The notes under the pieces were generated by a model. It had not been told where the DNA came from and did no database searches. It saw only the letters and a program-made list of their open reading frames with translations. From contig NZ_CACWVY010000015.1 in assembly GCF_902764455.1 (NCBI RefSeq), positions 46,050 through 110,049 on the forward strand: a stretch of 64,000 nt of DNA, given 5' to 3'. The DNA is from an uncultured Methanobrevibacter sp. (GTDB lineage: Archaea; Methanobacteriota; Methanobacteria; Methanobacteriales; Methanobacteriaceae). Position numbers and translations under genes: made by a program. Shown one piece after another: positions 36,869 through 47,500 of the stretch (positions within the stretch are counted from its first letter, which is position 1; each line of letters begins with the position of its first letter).

Positions 36869-39112
36869 ATGAAAGCCCGTAAGATTTTGACACAAGGAAT
36901 AGTTCAGGGAGTGGGATTTAGACCTTATGTATACAGACTTGCATCCGATTTAAATCTCAAAGGACACGTAAGAAACCTTGGAAATGTTGTTGAAATCATA
37001 ATCGAAGGCGAAAATACCGATTCATTTATTGAAAGGCTGCCTGAAGAATTGCCGCCGATTGCCAAGATAGACTCAATGACTGTTGAAGACATTGATTTTA
37101 ATGATTATTCTGATTTTGAAATTATTGAAAGCGGAGATTCATACTCAGGCGTCAGTGTTATTCCGCCGGACATTGCAATCTGTGACAGCTGTCTTGAAGA
37201 GATAAGAAATCCGAAAGACAGACGGTATAAATATCCATTCAATGCATGTACCGACTGCGGACCACGATTTACTGTCATTGAAAGCGTTCCATATGACAGA
37301 ATCAGAACATCCATGGACGAATTTCCATTGTGTGACGACTGCCTTTTGGAATACAAAGAACCTTTAAACAGGCGTTACCACGGTGAGGCAATATGCTGCG
37401 GTGATTGCGGTCCTCAAATGGCTTTTTATAGTGGAAAAGAAAAAATTGACATCAAAAATCCTATTAAATTGGGGGCTCAAAAGCTTGAAGACGGTAAAAT
37501 CCTGGCGATTAAGGGAATCGGAGGAACACATCTTGTTGTTGATGCATATAATGATGATGCAATAAAAGAATTGAGAGGACGTCTGAACCGTCCAAACCAG
37601 GCATTTGCAGTGATGGCCAAAGATTTAAAGGCCGTTCAAAATTATGCCCAGTTATCCGAAAAGGAAATTGAAACAATTACTTCAAATAAAAGGCCGATTG
37701 TTATTCTTAAAAAAAATGATAATTATCCCTTCCCCGACAGCCTCTCACCGGGACTTCACAATATCGGAGTTATGCTTCCCTATTCTCCTATGCATTACCT
37801 GCTTTTTGATGAAAGTGACATTGACACCTTTGTCATGACTTCTGCAAATACACCGGGAGAACCTATGATGATTGAAAACAATGAGATTATCAACGGTGTC
37901 AACGATTATTCTCTGGTTCACAACCGTAAAATACTGAACAGATGCGATGATTCAGTCATCAGGTTCAGAAACAATGAACTGTCATTTATCAGAAGGTCAA
38001 GAGGATATACTCCGGAACCCTATAAAATAAACTATGATGTTAATGACTCCAACGTTCTTGCACTGGGTCCCGAACTTGACGTTACATTTTCAATTGCCAA
38101 GGACAATATTGCATATCCTTCACAGCATATCGGAAATACAAACAAGCCAAAAACACTGGAATTTTTAAAACAGGCTATAGAAAACATGCAGAGAATTACA
38201 AAAATCACCGAATTCGACATGATTGCATGTGATTTGCACCCTCACTTTTTTACAACAAGACTGGCTTATGATTTAGCCGAGAAATATGATGCTGAGGTAA
38301 TTCCAGTTCAGCACCATCATGCACACTCTGTTGCACTGGCAAATGACCATTCTATAGATGAAATGATTGTCATTGCTGCCGACGGAGTAGGATACGGAAG
38401 TGACGCCACAAGCTGGGGAGGCGAAATTCTTTATACTGATATCAGCAGCTTTGAAAGGTTAGGTCATCTGCAAAGCCAGCTGATGCCCGGAGGAGATATG
38501 GCAACCAGATATCCTGCAAGAATGCTTGCAAGCATATTGAATGATGGCGAACTGATTAAAGATTATTCAAAATATTTCAAATACGGAGAGATGGAGATTA
38601 AAAATCTCTTCAAGCAGCTTGATGCCGGAATCAATGTGGGAAAAACAACAAGTACAGGAAGGGTTCTTGATTCAATGGCTGTCGCTTTGGAAATTGCCCA
38701 TGAGAGAACATATGAAGGAGAATGTTCAATGAAACTTGAATCCTGTGCATACTACTCCACCAAAAATCTGGAAATCCCCTACATTATCGAAGACAATGTC
38801 CTCAATACAACTGAAATTTTAAAGCAGGTAGTTAAGCTATACAAAAACGGTGAAAAAAAGGCAGATGTTGCAAATGCAGGACAGAATGCAGTTGCAAAAG
38901 GTCTTGCAGAACTTGCAGTTAAAGCATGCGATAAAAAAGGCCTTAAAGACATCGGCGCTACAGGCGGCGTATTTTATAATGAAGCAATTACAGATGCAGT
39001 TAAAAATTCAGTTAAAAACAGCGGATACAATTTCATCGAGCACATAAACACATGTGCCGGAGACGGTTCTGTATCTTTAGGACAGGCAATAGTTGCCAAA
39101 AAACAAAAATGA
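36869..39112 (+). CDS. hypF: Carbamoyltransferase HypF, [NiFe]-hydrogenase maturation
   Basis: Makes the thiocarbamate on HypE that becomes the CN ligand of the [NiFe] site. The domains are in the usual order over 747 residues: acylphosphatase (GIVQGVGFRPYVYRLA near 10-25), zinc fingers (CDSC...CTDCGP and CDDC...CCGDCGP, about 105-185), YrdC-like domain (about 200-380) and the Kae1-like carbamoyltransferase with HHHAHSVA (about 484-491) and AADGVGYGSD. Intact. Methanogens need it for F420-reducing, Eha/Ehb and Mvh hydrogenases. TATA-like sequence lies about 30 bases upstream; no ribosome site, so leaderless translation is likely. Confidence 0.96.
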   Translation: MKARKILTQGIVQGVGFRPYVYRLASDLNLKGHVRNLGNVVEIIIEGENTDSFIERLPEELPPIAKIDSMTVEDIDFNDYSDFEIIESGDSYSGVSVIPPDIAICDSCLEEIRNPKDRRYKYPFNACTDCGPRFTVIESVPYDRIRTSMDEFPLCDDCLLEYKEPLNRRYHGEAICCGDCGPQMAFYSGKEKIDIKNPIKLGAQKLEDGKILAIKGIGGTHLVVDAYNDDAIKELRGRLNRPNQAFAVMAKDLKAVQNYAQLSEKEIETITSNKRPIVILKKNDNYPFPDSLSPGLHNIGVMLPYSPMHYLLFDESDIDTFVMTSANTPGEPMMIENNEIINGVNDYSLVHNRKILNRCDDSVIRFRNNELSFIRRSRGYTPEPYKINYDVNDSNVLALGPELDVTFSIAKDNIAYPSQHIGNTNKPKTLEFLKQAIENMQRITKITEFDMIACDLHPHFFTTRLAYDLAEKYDAEVIPVQHHHAHSVALANDHSIDEMIVIAADGVGYGSDATSWGGEILYTDISSFERLGHLQSQLMPGGDMATRYPARMLASILNDGELIKDYSKYFKYGEMEIKNLFKQLDAGINVGKTTSTGRVLDSMAVALEIAHERTYEGECSMKLESCAYYSTKNLEIPYIIEDNVLNTTEILKQVVKLYKNGEKKADVANAGQNAVAKGLAELAVKACDKKGLKDIGATGGVFYNEAITDAVKNSVKNSGYNFIEHINTCAGDGSVSLGQAIVAKKQK

Positions 39113-39140
39113 ATGGTTTAAAATTAAAATTTAAACCATT
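39112..39140. terminator. Inverted repeat between hypF and the convergent regulator
   Basis: AATGGTTTAAA and TTTAAACCATT face each other across a short A/T loop, starting at the hypF stop codon. AT-rich with a weak T tract, so only a possible bidirectional terminator. Confidence 0.4.
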
Positions 39141-39165
39141 TGATAATGACCACAAAATATTATTT

Positions 39166-39741
39166 TTATCTGTTTTTTAAAGTTCTCTCGAGAATATACT
39201 CTGCTCTTTCTTTAAGGTTGCCGTACAATCTTATCTGATTTTTAAGTTCATCGATTGCTTCAAGCTGACCTGAATCAATTCTTTTTTCGATATCCAAAAG
39301 CTTTGACCATTCGTCACCTGAAGGAAGCTGAAGAGTATTTAACATGTCTTCTGAAAGGTTAACATCAAATGTATTCTTATTGATGGTAATGTGAATATTA
39401 ACCTCATGCTGCAAATCATAATATTTACGAGGACGACCCCTTAATATTTTCTTGTAGGAGGAGTTGAGAATACCGATATCTTCCATAGCACGCAAATGTT
39501 CTATGATTGCCTTTTGACCAATATCCAGTTCGTTTGATATTTCACTAACAAACATTGGCTCTTCCCTTAAAAGGTTTATAATATCTCTTCTAGTCTTACA
39601 ACCCATTACGTCAAGTATATCTTCTTTATCAATATCTCCTAATTGGTCGTTGTAGCTTCCTCTAATTTCTATGTGGCCATTAGAAGAATTGACATTTCTA
39701 TGATTTTTATCATTTTTTTCAAAGTCATTAATGTCAGTCAT
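39166..39741 (-). CDS. ArsR-like winged-helix regulator, probable heat-shock repressor
   Basis: 191 residues. A winged HTH occupies about 42-112: DVMGCKTRRDIINLLREEP, then EISNELDIGQKAIIEHLRAM and a basic wing RGRPRKYYDL. The rest is a predicted helical, probably dimerising, tail. It is divergent from grpE-dnaK-dnaJ, and the intergenic region carries two identical 16-base operator-like sites, one of which overlaps the regulator's own TATA box (TTATATAAA on the minus strand). The TATA-to-ATG distance of about 26 bases indicates a leaderless mRNA. Autoregulation and control of the chaperone genes are inferred from this arrangement. Other archaeal heat-shock repressors belong to the same broad fold. 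Confidence 0.85.
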   Translation of the reverse strand: MTDINDFEKNDKNHRNVNSSNGHIEIRGSYNDQLGDIDKEDILDVMGCKTRRDIINLLREEPMFVSEISNELDIGQKAIIEHLRAMEDIGILNSSYKKILRGRPRKYYDLQHEVNIHITINKNTFDVNLSEDMLNTLQLPSGDEWSKLLDIEKRIDSGQLEAIDELKNQIRLYGNLKERAEYILERTLKNR

Positions 39742-39768
39742 ATTTATACATTATATCGAAACCTTTAT

Positions 39769-39784
39769 ATAACTTTTTGTTACT
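39769..39784. promoter_or_regulatory. Operator-like site 1 (overlaps regulator TATA box)
   Basis: ATAACTTTTTGTTACT, containing the inverted repeat TAAC-N5-GTTA. Identical to site 2, 35 bases to the right. It abuts and overlaps the TATA box of the minus-strand regulator, so binding there would block the promoter. Confidence 0.65.
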
Positions 39785-39803
39785 ATAATAATGTAGGAGA
39801 AAG

Positions 39804-39819
39804 ATAACTTTTTGTTACT
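39804..39819. promoter_or_regulatory. Operator-like site 2
   Basis: Second exact copy of the 16-base site with the TAAC-N5-GTTA palindrome. A looser match (TATTACAAAAGTTTTT, about 39944-39959) lies just before grpE. Confidence 0.6.
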
Positions 39820-39984
39820 TTAATATTTGGTTCAGAAAAACTTGAAGTAATAACTCCAATATGATGAACCATTTTCCTATATGTCCATAAATTCCTAAAA
39901 ACCGATGTTAAAGTACTTAAAGGCGATATTCTCTGCCATGAGTTATTACAAAAGTTTTTCAAAAAAACCTAAAAAGGTGCGCAT

Positions 39985-40536
39985 ATGACTGACGAAAAAA
40001 AGAGTGAAACTGAAGTTGAGACAAAAGATCTTCAAGAACAGTATGACGAACTTCTCGAAGAGGTCACATTAAAAAATGAAGAAATAGAAAAACTCACCGA
40101 AGATCTTGAAAAACAAGAAGCTGAAACTCAAGAATACATATCCCTATCTCAAAGACTTCAAGCAGATTTCGAAAACTTCAAAAAAATAACCGACAAACAA
40201 AACAAAGACATCATAAAATTTGCTAACGAAAAAATAATAAAAGAGTTTTTGGATTGTTATGAAGACTTCGGCAGAGCTTTAGAAGTTGAAGATGATAAAA
40301 ACTTAAGAGAAGGTATAGAACTTACCTACAACAAATTCAAAGATATTTTAACAAAAGAGGGCGTTGAAGAAATTCACGCCAAAGGTGAAAAATTTGACTT
40401 GAACAAACATGAAGCACTAATGGTTCAGGCATCAGATGACGTTGAAAACGGATACGTCATAGAGGAACTGATGAAAGGCTACATGTACAAGGATAAAGTT
40501 TTAAAATACTCAAAAGTTATTGTTTGTAAAAAATAA
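39985..40536 (+). CDS. grpE: Nucleotide exchange factor GrpE
   Basis: 183 residues: a long N-terminal coiled coil (about 10-60, rich in Glu/Lys/Gln), the conserved RLQADFENFKKITDKQNKD (about 57-75), and a C-terminal beta domain with the FDLNKHEALM segment (about 134-143). GrpE exchanges nucleotide on DnaK. The ATG has AAAAAGGTGCG upstream. First gene of the grpE-dnaK-dnaJ set, which in archaea was gained from bacteria. Confidence 0.95.
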   Translation: MTDEKKSETEVETKDLQEQYDELLEEVTLKNEEIEKLTEDLEKQEAETQEYISLSQRLQADFENFKKITDKQNKDIIKFANEKIIKEFLDCYEDFGRALEVEDDKNLREGIELTYNKFKDILTKEGVEEIHAKGEKFDLNKHEALMVQASDDVENGYVIEELMKGYMYKDKVLKYSKVIVCKK

Positions 40537-40576
40537 TGTTTATTAAATAATTCATGAAAAAAATAAGGTGATAATT

Positions 40577-42450
40577 ATGTCTGATACTAAAAAAGAAAAA
40601 ATTATTGGAATCGATTTAGGTACAAGTAACTCAGCAGCATCAGTGCTTGTAGGAGGAAAACCAACAACCATTCCTTCAGCAGAAGGAGCAAGCCAATACG
40701 GTAAATCCTTCCCAAGTTACGTTGCATTTACTGATGACGGACAAATGTTAGTTGGAGAACCTGCAAGAAGACAAGCAGTTACAAACCCAGAAAATACTAT
40801 AAGCGCAATCAAAAGAAGCATGGGTACAGACCACAAAGTAACTGTAAACGGAAAACAATATTCTCCACAGGAAATTTCCGCATTCATCCTTCAAAAAATT
40901 AAAAAAGATGCAGAAACATTCTTAGGCGAACCTATCGAAAAAGCTGTAATTACCGTACCTGCTTACTTTGACGACAACCAAAGAACAGCAACAAAAGATG
41001 CAGGAACCATTGCAGGCCTTGATGTTGTAAGACTCGTAAACGAACCTACCGCAGCAAGCTTAGCATACGGTCTTGACAAAGCTGAAGAAGATGACATGAA
41101 CATCATGGTTTACGATTTAGGTGGAGGTACCTTAGACGTAACCATCATGGAATTCGGTGGAGGAGTATTTGAAGTAAGATCCACCAGCGGTGACACACAA
41201 CTCGGTGGTACCGATATGGATAACGTATTAATCAAATACCTTGCTGATGAATTTAAAGCTCAAGAAGGAATTGACTTGATGGACAATGACCAGGCAGTAC
41301 AAAGGTTAAGAGAAGCTGCTGAAAAAGCAAAAATCGAATTGTCCACCACTACAACCACCGAAGTCAACTTACCATTCATTGCAATGGGCAGTGACGGAAC
41401 TCCTTCATCTCACTTACCAGAGCAAAATTAGAAGAACTGGTTGATTCAATTGTAGAAAAATCCGGTAAACCAATGCAACAAGCTTTAGATGATGCAAAAA
41501 TGAGCAAATCTGAAATCGACAAAATCATCTTAGTCGGTGGACCTACCAGAATGCCAATCGTACAGAAATTTGTTGAAAAATTCATAGGAAAACCAGTTGA
41601 ACGTGGTATTGACCCAATGGAATGTGTATCCATGGGTGCTGCAATTCAAGGAGGAGTATTAGCAGGTGAAATTAAAGACATTGTTCTTTTAGATGTAACT
41701 CCATTATCATTAGGTATTGAAACCTTAGGAGGAGTATCAACCACTTTAATCGAAAGAAACACTACTATTCCTACCAAGAAAAGCCAAGTATTCTCCACAG
41801 CTGCAGACAATCAGCCATCTGTAGACATCAACGTATTGCAAGGGGAAAGAAAAATGGCTGCAGACAACACTTCACTCGGACGTTTCCAACTTGTAGGAAT
41901 CCCACCTGCACCAAGAGGAGTACCTCAAATTGAAGTAACCTTTGATATTGACGCTAACGGTATTATTAACGTTACCGCTAAAGATAAAGGAACCGGAAAA
42001 GAGCAAGCAATTACAATCACTTCCTCAACCAAATTGTCTGATGAAGAAATCGAACAAAAAGTCAAAGAAGCAGAAATGAATGCTGAAGCAGATGCAAAAA
42101 GACAAGAAGAAATCGAAATCAGAAACAATGCAGACTCATTAATTTACACTTCAGAAAAAACCTTGGACGAACTCAAAGATCAAGTATCTGATGATGAGAA
42201 AAGTAAAGTCGAAGGCCTTGTAGCTGAATTAAGAGAACTTATAGCTGGCGATGATATTGATGCCATTAAAGCAAAGTCTGATGAATTATCAAATGTAATT
42301 CAGGAAATTGGTGCTAAAATCTACCAACAAGCACAGGCAGAAGCACAAGCTCAACAGCAACAACAAGCTGGAGCCGACCCTAATGCAGGTGCTCAAGACA
42401 AAAGTGATGATGACACAATTGATGCAGACTATGAAGTAAAAGACGATTAG
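40577..42450 (+). pseudogene. dnaK: Hsp70 chaperone DnaK, interrupted by a frameshift
   Basis: The N-terminal frame starts at ATG 40577 (GGTGAT four bases upstream) with [19 protein letters not shown], includes the ATPase phosphate loops and [14 protein letters not shown], and stops at TAG 41429-41431. The rest continues in the -1 frame ([20 protein letters not shown]) and runs to 42450 with [10 protein letters not shown], the substrate-binding domain and an acidic C-terminus. The break lies at about 41395-41420, in the ATPase domain before the LTRAKLEEL block; two to four residues also seem missing compared with usual DnaK. A single inserted base would restore a protein of about 625 residues. 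Either a true mutation or, more likely for a core chaperone with otherwise perfect sequence, a sequencing error. Confidence 0.85.
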
Positions 42451-42580
42451 ATTAAATAATATAGTTTTATTACATTGTTGGGAAATATATTAAATCAGAA
42501 TCAGAATCAAGAAAAAAACTAACAATAAATAAAACTATTATTTTTTCTAAATTTTTTAAAATTATTTTTAAGGTGAATAA

Positions 42581-43723
42581 ATGGCAGACAAGCGAGATTA
42601 TTATGAAGTTCTTGGAGTAGATAAAACTGCTGATGAAAAGACAATAAAAAAAGCTTATCGTAAATTAGCCAGAAAATACCATCCTGACGTTTGTGATGAA
42701 CCCGATGCTGAAGATAAGTTTAAAGAAGTAAGTGAAGCTTACGCAGTCTTGTCTGACGATGAAAAACGTCAAAGATATGACCAATACGGTCATGCAGGAA
42801 TGGATGGATTTACTGCAGAAGACTTCTATCAAAATGTAAACTTCGATGATATTTTCCAGGGATTCGATATTGGAAACATATTTGAAATGTTCGGTTTTGG
42901 TGGAGGAAATCGCAGCCGTGGAAGAACAGGTCCTCAAAGAGGTTCAGACATTTATACTGAAGTTCCAATTAGTTTAGAAGAGGCATTTAAAGGCTGTGAC
43001 AAAGAAATCAAGATTACAAGAAGTGAATTATGTCCTACATGTAACGGATCCAAATCAAAACCAGGTTCTGATCCGAAAACCTGTCCTACATGTGGAGGTT
43101 CCGGACAAATCAAAGAAGTCAGCAACACATTCTTAGGTCAAATGGTTAATGTAAGACCATGCAGAGAATGTGGAGGAACAGGTAAAATAATTACCGACCC
43201 TTGTGATGACTGTCACGGAAAAGGAAGCAAAAGAAAAAGCAAAACAATTAAAATTGAAATCCCAGAAGGTGTCGATGAAGGCAATCACCTGAGAGTTTCA
43301 GGAGAAGGAAACTGCGGTGAAGCCCCTGGTCTTGAAGGGGACCTGATTGTTACAGTCCACATCAAAGGACACAGAAAATTCAAACGTGAAGGCGACCATT
43401 TATACATGGAACAGCAAATCAGTTTCCCACAGGCAGCATTAGGTGACTTAATCAGCATCCCTACCATTGAAGGCAAGGAAGTTGAGTTTAAGGTTACACC
43501 AGGAACACAAAGCGGAACAGTATTTAAACTGAGAGGACAAGGAATGAACTCTGTTAGACATTCAGGTAGAGGAAATATGTATGTAACCGTAACAGTAGTA
43601 GTTCCTAAAAAATTAAACTCCAAACAAAAGAACCTGCTTAAAGAATTCGCTGATGTCAGTGGAGACGAAATTAAACATGTTGAAAAAGGAATCTTTGACA
43701 GGGTCAAAGATGCGATGAAATAA
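42581..43723 (+). CDS. dnaJ: Chaperone DnaJ (Hsp40)
   Basis: 380 residues with all DnaJ parts: J domain with HPD (residues 33-35, [10 protein letters not shown]), Gly/Phe-rich linker with [14 protein letters not shown] (about 105-118), four zinc-binding repeats ([31 protein letters not shown], about 147-215) and the C-terminal substrate domain. Delivers unfolded clients to DnaK and stimulates its ATPase. Ribosome site AAGGTGAATAA before the ATG. It follows dnaK with 130 bases between, which include AT-rich sequence and may hold a second promoter. Ends in a hairpin terminator. Confidence 0.96.
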   Translation: MADKRDYYEVLGVDKTADEKTIKKAYRKLARKYHPDVCDEPDAEDKFKEVSEAYAVLSDDEKRQRYDQYGHAGMDGFTAEDFYQNVNFDDIFQGFDIGNIFEMFGFGGGNRSRGRTGPQRGSDIYTEVPISLEEAFKGCDKEIKITRSELCPTCNGSKSKPGSDPKTCPTCGGSGQIKEVSNTFLGQMVNVRPCRECGGTGKIITDPCDDCHGKGSKRKSKTIKIEIPEGVDEGNHLRVSGEGNCGEAPGLEGDLIVTVHIKGHRKFKREGDHLYMEQQISFPQAALGDLISIPTIEGKEVEFKVTPGTQSGTVFKLRGQGMNSVRHSGRGNMYVTVTVVVPKKLNSKQKNLLKEFADVSGDEIKHVEKGIFDRVKDAMK

Positions 43724-43758
43724 ATTAGCAATACCTGCTAATTTATACTTATTTTTTT
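43724..43758 (+). terminator. dnaJ terminator
   Basis: Perfect 7-bp stem ATTAGCA / TGCTAAT (43724-43742), then a T-rich tract. Confidence 0.65.
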
Positions 43759-43949
43759 AAACCAAAAATCACTTCAAAAAACCATACCATTTAATTGAAT
43801 ATATGATTAATTAAAATGATAATTAAAACATGAATTATTAAAATAAATTAATTAATTTATGATTAAATAATATATACCTTATAAAAATAGAATATAAAAA
43901 AGTCTATATCTACATGTAATGATAAATTTATTGAAAAAAAGAAAAAGTT

Positions 43950-43969
43950 AGAAGTGAATATTCACTTCT
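43950..43969 (-). terminator. Palindrome at the adhesin stop codon
   Basis: AGAAGTGAAT / ATTCACTTCT is a perfect 20-base palindrome that overlaps the TAG stop at 43968-43970. Downstream, in the direction of transcription, comes a T-rich tract (plus-strand GAAAAAAAGAAAAAG). A close variant follows the adhesin gene at 61880. Confidence 0.6.
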
Positions 43970-44579
43970 ATTTAATAGTTATTTTTACAGATTTGCTTGC
44001 TGAAGAGTATGTTTTATCTCCAGCGAACTTAACAGTTCCTGAAAACTTACCTTTTTTGGTTATTTTAAGGTTAAAGGTTGCCTGACCGTTGGCATTTGTT
44101 TTAGCAGTGTAAGTTTTACCATTAATTTTCATGGTCACTTTCTTGCCTGCGCTAAGGTAAACTTTACCGTCAAGTGAATTGCATTTCTCTGTTTTTAATG
44201 TTACAGTGTATTTTTTGGTTTTTACACTAACTTTGTAGGTTTTAGCAGGAGCTGTGATTGTAATAGGTTTTTTCTGGATGTCGAAACTGAATGCAACAAA
44301 TGTAGCATTGTAGTTTTCATCACCAAGATATGACATTGCACAGAGTGCTTCCTGAGCCAATTGAGTGTTAATACCAATAAATACAATACCGTTTTCATCA
44401 GTAGTTCTGTTTAGAATAACTGTTTTGTATGCGAATTTAACTGTAGCATTTACAATTGGGTTTCCGTTGGAGTCTGTTAATTTAAATGAAGTGGTCTGAC
44501 CGACTTCACCAGCTTTGGAATCAACAGCATAGGTTTTAATGGAAACGCCTTCAGTAACATTGAACTGAGATCCGAGTCT
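43950..44579 (-). repeat. Conserved adhesin 3' cassette, copy 1
   Basis: Encodes the last 203 residues of the adhesin and ends with a palindrome. The same cassette occurs at 61862-62491. By eye about 15 of 203 residues differ, while the upstream parts of the two proteins are unrelated in detail. Suggests module exchange or gene conversion. Confidence 0.8.
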
Positions 44580-47500
44580 GACAACAGTAGGAGCAACATC
44601 TTTTATGATAAGAGTAGTGTTTGCAGCATCAGCGCCTTCACTGCCTGCAAATACAATATCAACAATACTGTTTGAAGCACCCTGAACCTGGAAAACACCA
44701 TCAGTATCTGTAGTTACGTTAGTTGCATTTTCACCGTTTATGGTATATGTAATTACAGCATTAGCAATAGGACTGCCTTCATCATCAACCAAAGTACCTT
44801 TAACCGCCAAATCAGCCTCAATAATGTTGAGATAAATGAAAGATTTAGTAGTTTTACCGGCATCAGTAAAGGTTAAATTGTACTCGGTATCGAAGTAATC
44901 ATCAGTACCGTTGAATAATAATGTTAAAACACCGTTTTTAATACCTTTAACAGTGAAAGCACCATTTTCATCAGTAGTTACGTTAGCAACGTTTTCACCG
45001 TTGATGATTGATAAGATTGTAGCGTTAGCAATAGGATTGCCCACAGGATCAACTAAAACACAAACAATGCCTAAATCACCAGCAAAACCAGTGATAGCAA
45101 TAGTTGAAGGAGTTCTGTAATCCATAGGATCAGCTGCAACGAATGGATACATAGCATCTTCAGGGTTGAAGATAACATTCTTATCATCATCAGTAGTGAA
45201 TAAGTATCCTACATCACCGAACACAACAGCATAGTCTAAAGCACCATGATTATCTGCATAATCAGTTCTGATAGGAGCATTACCGGTGTAATCCGTAATG
45301 TTTTCACCGTCAGTTAAGTTTTTAATAACAGTTTGCTCATCTTCAGAATATAATACAATCCATGAGTTAGGTTCAAAAGATTGTGGTTTATCAGGATTAA
45401 GATTAATAAATATAACTACCGGTTTTTCATTGCTACCCCAATAGTTGTTTTCAAATGTACAATTAGGATTATCACGATCTGAACGATAATTTCTATCAAT
45501 TACTGGATTGGAGTTGATGAATACAGAATTAGTTATATTGTATAGTGAATTTTCACCAGGAGTGAAACTGTAAGCTATTTTTGATAAATTATAGAATACA
45601 CAACTATCTATATCAAAATTAACTGTTCCATAAGTATTTACAGCCCATATACAATCCATATTTACAAATGTTGAATTAGATACTGAAACATTTTTTCCAT
45701 AAGCTCCATAGGCATAACCAAATGGAGATACTTTAACACCATCAATATAGTTAACATCGTACTCAGGTAATGGAGAATCATAATTATTTATCATGGATAA
45801 ATTATTTGCAATAATATTACCTGCAAGTGTAAATACTGGACACAAGTTATCATAAGTTTCATTATATCCAATTATACTTAAATATGAATTATTTCCATCA
45901 TTAGAAATAATAGTGTTTTCAATCACAGTATATAATCCCGCACCTCCATTAAACATTGACACTACACCAGTTAATAAGAAGAATTGAAGATTAAAATTAT
46001 CTTTAATAACTGAATTATTAATGAATAATGAGTTAACAGAATATAATAAACCAGATACTGCTACATTGGATGTTAATACTGAATTGTCAATTGTTACATC
46101 TCCTCCTGAAACAAGACCATTAGATGAAATACCATTATTGCTAAATACAGAATTATTAATTACTAAATTTCCATTATTTACAATAATTGCTTGACCACCG
46201 CGACAATTAGTAATTTCAACACCATCTAAATAAAGAGTTGCATTTTCATCAATACTAATAGGAGAACTTAAGCCATTAAGAATATTAGTTATGGAATTAG
46301 TTGCAGTTCCAATTAAATTAACATTTGAAGGCAACATGTTTTTAATAGTTAAGTTAACTAAAGTAATTTTATTTTTACCTTCTGTAATTCTAGCAAATAT
46401 TTTTTCATTATTACCATCAATAATAGTTTTTTCAATACCTGCACCAACAATAGTTACATTATTCATTGAAGAAAGTTCTAAATTAGTGTTTAAATCACCG
46501 GCATAAACTCCCTCTACAATATTAATAAAAATATTTCTACAATTTTTACTTCCTTCAGTTAATGCATAATTAATAGATTTAAATGGATTTTTTTCACTGC
46601 CGTTTCCACTTTCATCACTACCTTCATTAGATACCCAATAAGTAACATTATCCAAAATACCTTCTAATTTTACATTAACTGTAGCATTATTAACAATAGC
46701 ATTTACAGGTTGGAAATTCATATATCCACTTAATTCATATTGACCATCTTCAAAACCAGCATAATTTAATATAGCAACACCATTGTTAATTTCACTAACA
46801 CCGATATTAGTTTCATTAAGTAAGAAATAAACATTATTTCCACCAATTGATATGCCAGTATCTGTAGTAATATTAGCTATTAAATTATCAACCAGATAAG
46901 AAGTATTCAAATTATTAAAATTAATAGTTAAATCAATAGCATAAATATAATTACTATAATCACTACCATATCCTCCTTGTGGAGCCAAATAAATATCATT
47001 ACCATTTCTGTTTGCAACATTATTATTAAAGGTTACATTGATTAATTCTAATGTTTTTGAATTTTTAACAAATGGCATCAATGAAATTGCACCACCATAA
47101 TCAGCACTATTATTAATAAATTCACAGTTAGTAAAACTTCCTGCTTTAATTTTAGTAACACCCGCTTCAACAGCAGAGTTATTGATAAATTTACAATCTG
47201 CAAATACATAAGTTGGATTTGTCTGGATATTATTATTTTGATATTGCCAGCCAATTACACCACTTTCATATGCATAATTATTCACAAAAGTATTATTTTC
47301 AAAAGTATAAGTTCCACTATTTGATGTGAATATAACACCATAATTTGCTGTTGGATAATTTTGACTAAAGTAAACTTGACTAGCTTTATTATTTACAAAA
47401 TTATTATTTCTACTTGTAAATCCATTATTTGCATAAAGAACACCACCTTTTGTAGCAGTATTATTTAAAAAAGTACAATTTTCTATTACTAAGTTAGAAG

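Noticed and set aside
39860..39920. ATGATGA box C-like element before grpE as a C/D RNA
   Set aside because: No CTGA box D at a suitable distance and no convincing stem.
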